DNA of 64,000 nt from Actinoplanes cyaneus (GTDB lineage Bacteria > Actinomycetota > Actinomycetes > Mycobacteriales > Micromonosporaceae). The position numbers and the translations under genes were made by a program. The stretch is taken from the NCBI RefSeq assembly GCF_016862095.1, contig NZ_BOMH01000058.1, forward strand, positions 1-64,000. The letters are read 5' to 3'. The notes beneath the pieces are model-generated. The model did no database searches, was not told the DNA's origin, and saw only the letters and a list, made by a program, of their open reading frames with translations. Shown in pieces: positions 59,724 to 64,000 of the stretch (position 1 is its first letter; every line of letters begins with the position of its first letter).

Positions 59724-60512
59724 GTGACCGAGCCGCTGGACACCGGACGACCGCATCCGGCCCGCGTCTACGACGTGTTGCTGGGTGGCAAGGACAACTT
59801 CGCCGCCGACCGGGCGGCCGCCGCGCAGGGCCTCGAGGTGAACCCGAACGCGGCCACCGCGCCCCGGCAGAACCGCGCGTTCCTCCAGCGGACCGTGCGG
59901 TTCCTCGCCGGCCGGGGGATCCGCCAGTTCCTGGACATCGGCACCGGTCTGCCCACCTCGCCGAACGTGCACGAGGTCGCGCAGGGCGCCGACCCGTCGT
60001 CGCGGATCGTCTACGTCGACAACGACCAGCTGGTGCTCGCCCACGCCCGCGCGTTGCTGACCAGTGCGCCGCAGGGCCGGACGGAGTATGTCGACGGGGA
60101 CCTGCGCCGGGTCGACGAGATCCTGGCCGCGCCCGCGCTGCGGGAGACGCTCGACCTGGACCAGCCGGTCGGGGTGCTGCTCTTCGCGGTCCTGCACTTC
60201 ATCGAGGACTCCGACGACCCGTATGCGATCGTGCGCCGGATCATGGCCGCCGTCCCGTCCGGCAGCTACCTGGTCCTCTCCCACATCACCGCCGATCACG
60301 ACCCGGAGTCGTGGGCACGGTTCGCCCAGCTCATGCGCGCCCAGGGCATTCCGACCCGGGTGCGCAGCCACGCCGAGGTGACAGCGTTCTTCGACGGCCT
60401 GGACCTGGTCGAGCCCGGCGTCGTGCCGATCCTGCGCTGGCACCCGGAGCAGGACGTCCCGTTCACCGACGCGCAGGTGGCACTCTACGGCGGCGTCGCC
60501 CGCAAACCCTAG
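59724..60512 (+). CDS. DUF574 S-adenosylmethionine-dependent methyltransferase, second copy
   Basis: The 262-residue protein has the PF04672 signature: RPHPARVYDVLLGGKDNFAA, QFLDIGTGLPTSPNVHEVAQ, RIVYVDNDQLVLAHARALL, AVLHFIEDSDDPYAIV and LVLSHITADHDPESW, ending VARKP like its relative at 25329. The GTG start at 59724 has CGGAGGGG five bases upstream. Although the family is expanded in actinomycetes, target molecules are unknown. It ends in a convergent intergenic region with two palindromes. Confidence 0.92.
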   Translation: MTEPLDTGRPHPARVYDVLLGGKDNFAADRAAAAQGLEVNPNAATAPRQNRAFLQRTVRFLAGRGIRQFLDIGTGLPTSPNVHEVAQGADPSSRIVYVDNDQLVLAHARALLTSAPQGRTEYVDGDLRRVDEILAAPALRETLDLDQPVGVLLFAVLHFIEDSDDPYAIVRRIMAAVPSGSYLVLSHITADHDPESWARFAQLMRAQGIPTRVRSHAEVTAFFDGLDLVEPGVVPILRWHPEQDVPFTDAQVALYGGVARKP

Positions 60513-60561
60513 ATCAAGATCAGACCCAGCTTCCCGTACGCCGTGAGCACCGCCCCGTGCG

Positions 60562-60661
60562 CCCGCAACCCCCGCCCGCGCCCGCAACCCCCGCCCGCCC
60601 GCAACGCCCGCCCGCGCCCGCAACGCCCGCCCGCGCCCGCAACGCCCGCCCGCAACGCCCG
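60562..60661. repeat. 19-bp tandem repeat
   Basis: Units of CCCGCAACGCCCGCCCGCG, with shortened 13- to 17-base variants, run about six times between 60562 and 60661 just after the methyltransferase gene. No coding role is evident. Confidence 0.8.
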
Positions 60662-60742
60662 CTGGGTCGGCGGCACCGGCTGGTGCAGGCCGGTCTCGCG
60701 CGAGGTCAGCCCGGGCCGGGGTGGCTGCCGCGGTGCGGCGTC

Positions 60743-60799
60743 CCGGCTGGTCCTCACGGTCGTTATTCGTGCCTCATAACGACCGTGAGCGCCAGCCGG
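60743..60799. repeat. large palindromic element, copy 5 (TCGTGCCTC loop type)
   Basis: 24-base arms at 60743-60766 and 60776-60799 match except for two positions. They read CCGGCTGG, two variable bases, then CTCACGGTCGTTAT. The nine-base loop TCGTGCCTC is the exact reverse complement of the loop in copies 2 and 3, so this copy is in opposite orientation. Core arm bases differ from other copies (ACGGTCG for ATGGGCG) with matching changes on both arms. Confidence 0.88.
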
Positions 60800-60888
60800 T
60801 CGGGCGTGCGTCGCGGCGCGGGCTGAGGTGGGCCGGGTCTCGCGCGAGGTTCGTCCAGGGTCACGCTGGCTGCGGCGGCGCGGGGTGT

Positions 60889-60943
60889 CGGCTGGTGCTC
60901 ATGGGCGTTATCCGGGACGGATAACGCCCATGAGCACCAGCCG
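60889..60943. repeat. large palindromic element, copy 6 (GGGAC loop type)
   Basis: Perfect 25-bp arms CGGCTGGTGCTCATGGGCGT plus TATCC (60889-60913) and complement (60919-60943) flank the five-base loop GGGAC. Relative to copy 1, TTC becomes TGC and TTC becomes TCC, each with the compensating change in the other arm. Copies 5 and 6 are only 90 bases apart. Confidence 0.9.
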
Positions 60944-60967
60944 GAAACCGGGAGGCGCGGCAGGTGG

Positions 60968-61100
60968 GTGAGTGCGCTGGGGTTGCGGGGAAGACTCCGG
61001 GCTGAGGCGCGGGGTGCCGGGTGAGTGGGCTGGGGGTTGCGGGGGGAGGGGCCGGCGGAGGCGCGGGGTGGCCGGGAGTGGGCTGGGGATTGCGGGGGAC
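60968..61100. repeat. ~54-bp tandem repeat, 2.5 units
   Basis: The units start GTGAGTGCGCTGGGGTTGCG (60968) and GTGAGTGGGCTGGGGGTTGC (61021), each ending with a GAGGCGCGGGGTG-CCGG block. A partial third unit (61076) breaks off after GATTGCGGGGGAC. G-rich and non-coding. Confidence 0.7.
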
Positions 61101-61133
61101 GGACGGGGCGGGGCTCAGGGCGTACGCGCGGGT

Positions 61134-61166
61134 GGGGCCCTGCCTCGGCGACGTGGGCAGGGCCCC
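61134..61166 (-). terminator. hairpin terminator for the secreted-protein operon
   Basis: GGGGCCCTGCC (61134-61144) and GGCAGGGCCCC (61156-61166) form a perfect 11-bp stem with an 11-base loop, 45 bases beyond the stop at 61211 on the minus strand. Confidence 0.7.
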
Positions 61167-61210
61167 GGGGCCGGCGACCGCCGCGGGGGACAGCGGCCGC
61201 CGGTGGCCGG

Positions 61211-61870
61211 TCAGTTGACGAAGACCGGGGCGGCCGCCGAGGTCACGACCGGGGTGTACTTGGCGGTGAAGTAGCCGTTGGTGACGCACGCCGACGGCCC
61301 GGTGGTCTTGTTGAACTGCTGGTCGGTGAAGGTGATCGAGTTGTCGGTGTTGTCGGCGACGGCCGAGATGGTGTTGCCGTTGGCGACGAAGACGCAGGTC
61401 ACCGAGCCGAGCAGGGTGCGCAGGTTGAGCGTCGCGGAGATCGGCGCGGCGTCGGTGCCGGTAACCGTCACGGTGCCGTCGCTGGCGACCGTGGTGGCGT
61501 AGGGCTGGTTGTTGATCGTGACGCTGTTGACGCCGGTGACGCCGGGCACGCCGCTGATCGTGCAGCTGGAGACGGACAGGGTGGAGCCGAGCGCGGCGGC
61601 GCCGGGCGCGGCCGGGTTGTCGTTGACGACCGCGCTGAAGCTGGACGCGGCGCATTTCATGCCGTTGGCGCCGCCCGGCGCGGTGGCGAAGAGGGCCTGG
61701 GCGCCGGGGAGAATCGACGCCGAGATGGTGTCACCGGCGGCGACGGCCGGCCCGGCGAGGGCGCCGGCGGTCAGCACGGTGGCGTCGTCGGCCAGTGCCG
61801 GGGCGGTGAGCAGCAGGGAGGCGGCCGCGCCGGTGACGACGGCGGCGGCGATGCGGTTCTTGACGTGCAT
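61211..61870 (-). CDS. secreted hypothetical protein
   Basis: The 219-residue protein has a clear signal peptide (KNRIAAAVVTGAAASLLLTA, cut after ALA). The mature beta-rich domain of Ala/Gly/Thr/Val has four Cys (KCAASSF, SSCTISG, VTCVFVAN, SACVTNG) likely forming two disulfides. No enzyme motif is seen. It follows the gene at 61886 by 15 bases, so both belong to one transcript. Confidence 0.8.
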   Translation of the reverse strand: MHVKNRIAAAVVTGAAASLLLTAPALADDATVLTAGALAGPAVAAGDTISASILPGAQALFATAPGGANGMKCAASSFSAVVNDNPAAPGAAALGSTLSVSSCTISGVPGVTGVNSVTINNQPYATTVASDGTVTVTGTDAAPISATLNLRTLLGSVTCVFVANGNTISAVADNTDNSITFTDQQFNKTTGPSACVTNGYFTAKYTPVVTSAAAPVFVN

Positions 61871-61885
61871 GGGGGTGCACCTTTC

Positions 61886-62782
61886 CTAGGAGGCGGCGAG
61901 CGCCTGGGTGAGGTCGTCGAGGCTGGGGGAGAGGGCGATCGTGGTGTTGTTGCCGCTGAACACGACCGCGTTCTTGCCGGCCGCGCTGGGCAGGCCGAAC
62001 GCCAGGTTGATCAGCGCGTCCAGGCTGCCGGGGATCAGGCCGCAACCGTTCGCCTTCGGTACGGCGTACGCGTTGTCGACCAGCCTGGCGCCGGCGAGGC
62101 CCACGCCGAGCGTCTGGTAGCCGTTAGCGTCGGGCTCGATGGTGATCGTGCCGGAGTCGCCGGTCACCGGCTGGTTCGGCGGCGGCGGGCTGGTCGTTCC
62201 GGTGGTGGGGCTGAACTTGATCGGGCTCGCGTCCGATCCGATGTAGCACTTCGTGCCGAACAGTGCGTTGAACAGGTGCAGCTTGACCGGGAGCACGAAC
62301 ACCGGAGTGTTCTCGCCGGTGGCCAGCGGCACGAACTCGGTGATCGGCCCGGCCAGTTCCACCTGGGCGAACACGCTGGTCACGCCCGGGATGATGTTGG
62401 CGATTCCGGGGATGGACACCTGCAGCGGCTTGGCGACCAGGGTCTTGCCCCGGGGCGCCGGGACGGTCGAGTAGACGTTGGCGACGCTCCCGTCCGGGAA
62501 CTCGCGGGTCGGCCCGGAAGCCGGCCAGTAGATGCCGAACTGGACGGTGATCGGGCTGTCGAACGGCACGACGTTCTTGCCGATCGTGACGCTGCCGCCG
62601 GTGGTGACCGATCGGACGCAGCCAACCTGCAGGTTCGTCGGGTCCTTCATGGTCGCCGAGGTGAGGGGACAGTTCTCCAGCCCGTCGTAGGCGGCGGCTC
62701 GGGCGGGCCCGGGGGTCAGTGCCACGACCGCGGTTGCGGCAGCGATCATGGCGAGGACGGATTTCAGCCGTGACGCTGTCAT
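61886..62782 (-). CDS. secreted hypothetical protein
   Basis: The 298-residue protein starts at ATG 62782 with a signal peptide (RLKSVLAMIAAATAVVALTP, cut near ARA). The mature part is beta-rich with Cys in LENCPLTSA, QVGCVRSV, TKCYIGSD and NGCGLIPG, a Pro-rich linker (TTGTTSPPPPNQPVTGDSG) and a C-terminal helical tail. No family with known function was recognised. It heads a two-gene operon of exported proteins, divergent from a TetR regulator that may control it. Confidence 0.8.
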   Translation of the reverse strand: MTASRLKSVLAMIAAATAVVALTPGPARAAAYDGLENCPLTSATMKDPTNLQVGCVRSVTTGGSVTIGKNVVPFDSPITVQFGIYWPASGPTREFPDGSVANVYSTVPAPRGKTLVAKPLQVSIPGIANIIPGVTSVFAQVELAGPITEFVPLATGENTPVFVLPVKLHLFNALFGTKCYIGSDASPIKFSPTTGTTSPPPPNQPVTGDSGTITIEPDANGYQTLGVGLAGARLVDNAYAVPKANGCGLIPGSLDALINLAFGLPSAAGKNAVVFSGNNTTIALSPSLDDLTQALAAS

Positions 62783-62930
62783 GGCGTCACTCCTTCGGAA
62801 TACCTCGTTGGGATCGGGGCCCGGCCGTTTCCGCAGCGTTCCGGGGGCTTGAGCGGGAGGTGATACTGGGGTGACCCGCTTCGCGCACCATCGAGATCCG
62901 TGGACGTATGAGAAACCCCAGCGGTATGTC

Positions 62931-62942
62931 ATGTCAAGACAT
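62931..62942. promoter_or_regulatory. candidate TetR operator half-site pair
   Basis: ATGTCAAGACAT is a perfect 12-bp palindrome (ATGTC-AA-GACAT) 13 bases before the TetR start codon. A further TATGTCATGTC lies just upstream. It is a plausible autoregulatory site; the evidence is symmetry and position only. Confidence 0.55.
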
Positions 62943-62954
62943 TGAGGAACGACG

Positions 62955-63686
62955 ATGACGAAATCCGTAATCAGTCCGCTGCCGGGCGCGCGCGCCGGAC
63001 GGGACCCGGCTCGGGCGATCAAACGCGGTCCGCGTTCGATGACGCCGGAGGCCGTGGCCGCGACCCAGCGGGAGCGGCTCTACGACGCGCTGGTGCACAC
63101 GGTCGCCGAGAAAGGCTACGTGAACGCCCGGGTCAGCGACATCTGCACGGCGGCCGGGGTGACCCGCCCCGCGTTCTACGCGCTCTTCGCCGGCAAGGAG
63201 GACGCGTTCCTGGACACCTACCGGCACGGGACCAGTTTGCTGCTGCGGTTCATGGACGACGCGTACGCGGATGCCGGCGACTGGCGCACCGGCGCGCGCG
63301 CCGCGCTGAAGGTGCTGCTCGACGTGCTCGCCAGCGTGCCGGCGTTCGCCACGATGGCGATCGTCGAGATCGACGCGGCCGGGCCGATCGCCCGGCGGGA
63401 GCGCACCGAGCTGCTGGGCCGTTTCGCCCGCTTCTTCGCCGAGGCCCCGGAGGTGCCGGAAGGGCTGGTCGACACCGTGGTGGGCGGCGTCTACTCGACC
63501 ATCTACGGTCACGTCTCCGCAGGTCGTGTCGCCGATCTGCCCGGTCTGGCGCCGATGTTGGGCTACTTCATGATGGCGCCGTTCGTGGGTCGCGAGGGCG
63601 CTGCCGCCGAGCTGGTCGTGCGGCCCGGCGGCGAGCGGGTCGTGCCGCCGTGCGCCGCGTCAGATACCGACGGGGTTTTTCACTGA
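62955..63686 (+). CDS. TetR-family transcriptional regulator
   Basis: The 243-residue protein has a ~28-residue leader, then the TetR helix-turn-helix: RLYDALVHTVAEKGYVNARV, SDICTAAGVTRPAFYALFAG, KEDAFLDTYRHG. The helical ligand-binding domain follows. TGAGGAACGACG precedes ATG 62955. It diverges from two secreted-protein genes and precedes a DUF6230 gene on the same strand, so it may regulate envelope proteins. From memory, a TetR gene beside DUF6230 is a recurring actinomycete arrangement. Confidence 0.92.
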   Translation: MTKSVISPLPGARAGRDPARAIKRGPRSMTPEAVAATQRERLYDALVHTVAEKGYVNARVSDICTAAGVTRPAFYALFAGKEDAFLDTYRHGTSLLLRFMDDAYADAGDWRTGARAALKVLLDVLASVPAFATMAIVEIDAAGPIARRERTELLGRFARFFAEAPEVPEGLVDTVVGGVYSTIYGHVSAGRVADLPGLAPMLGYFMMAPFVGREGAAAELVVRPGGERVVPPCAASDTDGVFH

Positions 63687-63826
63687 CTGGAATGCGGGCT
63701 CCTGCGCTTGACGCCTTTGGTTACTCCGGCGTAACTTCGCCGAAATCCATCGAGATGCGCAAATAGCCGCGCCGGACCGGCATCCGCAGTGCCGTGACCG
63801 GCGACAACGCCCGCAAAGGAGCATGC

Positions 63827-64000
63827 ATGTCCTCCATACGTCACGGCCGCACCCGCTGGCGCCGGTTCACCGCGATGCTGCTCGGTGGCCTCGCGGCGAC
63901 GGCCGGTCTGGTGCTGCTGACCGGTCAGGGGGTGCTCGCGGCCTCCTTCTCGATCTCCGGCATGCCGTTCGTCGTCACCTCGCCCAAGCTGCACGGGTAC
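63827..64000 (+). CDS. DUF6230-like secreted/membrane protein (truncated by window end)
   Basis: The first 58 residues are present. A basic start (SSIRHGRTRWRRFTAMLLGG) is followed by a hydrophobic signal or anchor segment ending VLAAS, then FSISGMPFVVTSPKLHGY, matching the N-terminus of the actinobacterial DUF6230 family. AAAGGAG (63815-63821) lies five bases before ATG 63827. The rest lies beyond the window. A DUF6114 membrane gene would be expected next, by analogy with other genomes. Confidence 0.75.
   Translation, partial: MSSIRHGRTRWRRFTAMLLGGLAATAGLVLLTGQGVLAASFSISGMPFVVTSPKLHGY

Overview
The window is high-GC DNA (roughly 70% G+C by eye) with actinobacterial gene style: many GTG starts, ATGA/GTGA stop-start overlaps, leaderless-looking genes and long shadow frames. 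Gene content (type VII secretion module, two DUF574 methyltransferases, DUF6230, PilZ/GGDEF/EAL proteins, GH92/GH43 secreted enzymes, Asp23) points to a filamentous actinomycete. I think Micromonosporaceae/Actinoplanes-like is most likely, but that is inference. I recognised no rRNA, CRISPR array, insertion sequence or prophage.

Layout. 0-2.7 kb: a minus-strand type VII secretion cassette (YbaB-like, EspC-like, WXG100-like, candidate toxin, TrpF-like candidate immunity protein). 2.8-5.5 kb: a large proline-rich membrane protein. 5.7-18.1 kb: a selenocysteine island. It holds a selenoprotein formate dehydrogenase (fdhA with in-frame TGA and SECIS hairpin, iron-sulfur subunit, NrfD-like membrane subunit) and, after two unrelated genes, selD, tRNA-Sec (selC), selA and selB. 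SelD makes selenophosphate, SelA converts Ser-tRNA-Sec to Sec-tRNA-Sec, and SelB delivers it to the fdhA UGA, so the island carries the dedicated bacterial selenocysteine genes together with a client. 18.1-23.3 kb: a repeat-rich region with a lipoprotein, LacI regulator, lincosamide-nucleotidyltransferase-like gene and Asp23 gene, bracketed by two inverted copies of a ~130-bp dispersed repeat. 23.3-28.5 kb: two GGDEF-EAL proteins around a DUF574 methyltransferase.

28.8-34.4 kb: an acyl-CoA catabolism group (acyl-CoA dehydrogenase, divergent SRPBCC-thiolase-crotonase fusion, acyl-CoA ligase). 34.4-37.7 kb: Kup potassium transporter and glucose-6-phosphate dehydrogenase, convergent. 38.3-40.4 kb: a MarR regulator divergent from two NAD(P)-dependent oxidoreductases, with three operator-like palindromes between. 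40.6-43.6 kb: PL7 alginate lyase, PilZ protein, coiled-coil protein, uronate-dehydrogenase-like enzyme. 43.6-47.1 kb: NYN-domain protein, glpD and a divergent IclR regulator. 48.3-57.4 kb: secreted GH92 and GH43/CBM42 glycosidases around a Cys-rich protein, a lipoprotein and a large LuxR ATPase regulator. 57.6-60.5 kb: a truncated nucleotide-sugar dehydrogenase, RNA ligase and second DUF574 methyltransferase. 61.2-64.0 kb: two secreted proteins divergent from a TetR regulator and a truncated DUF6230 gene.

The most unusual non-coding feature is a family of near-perfect palindromes (five clear copies plus one divergent). They share arms of the type GGCTGGTTCTCATGGGCG with two loop types, and the arms differ between copies by compensated base changes. 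All lie in intergenic stretches that also carry degenerate GC-rich tandem repeats.
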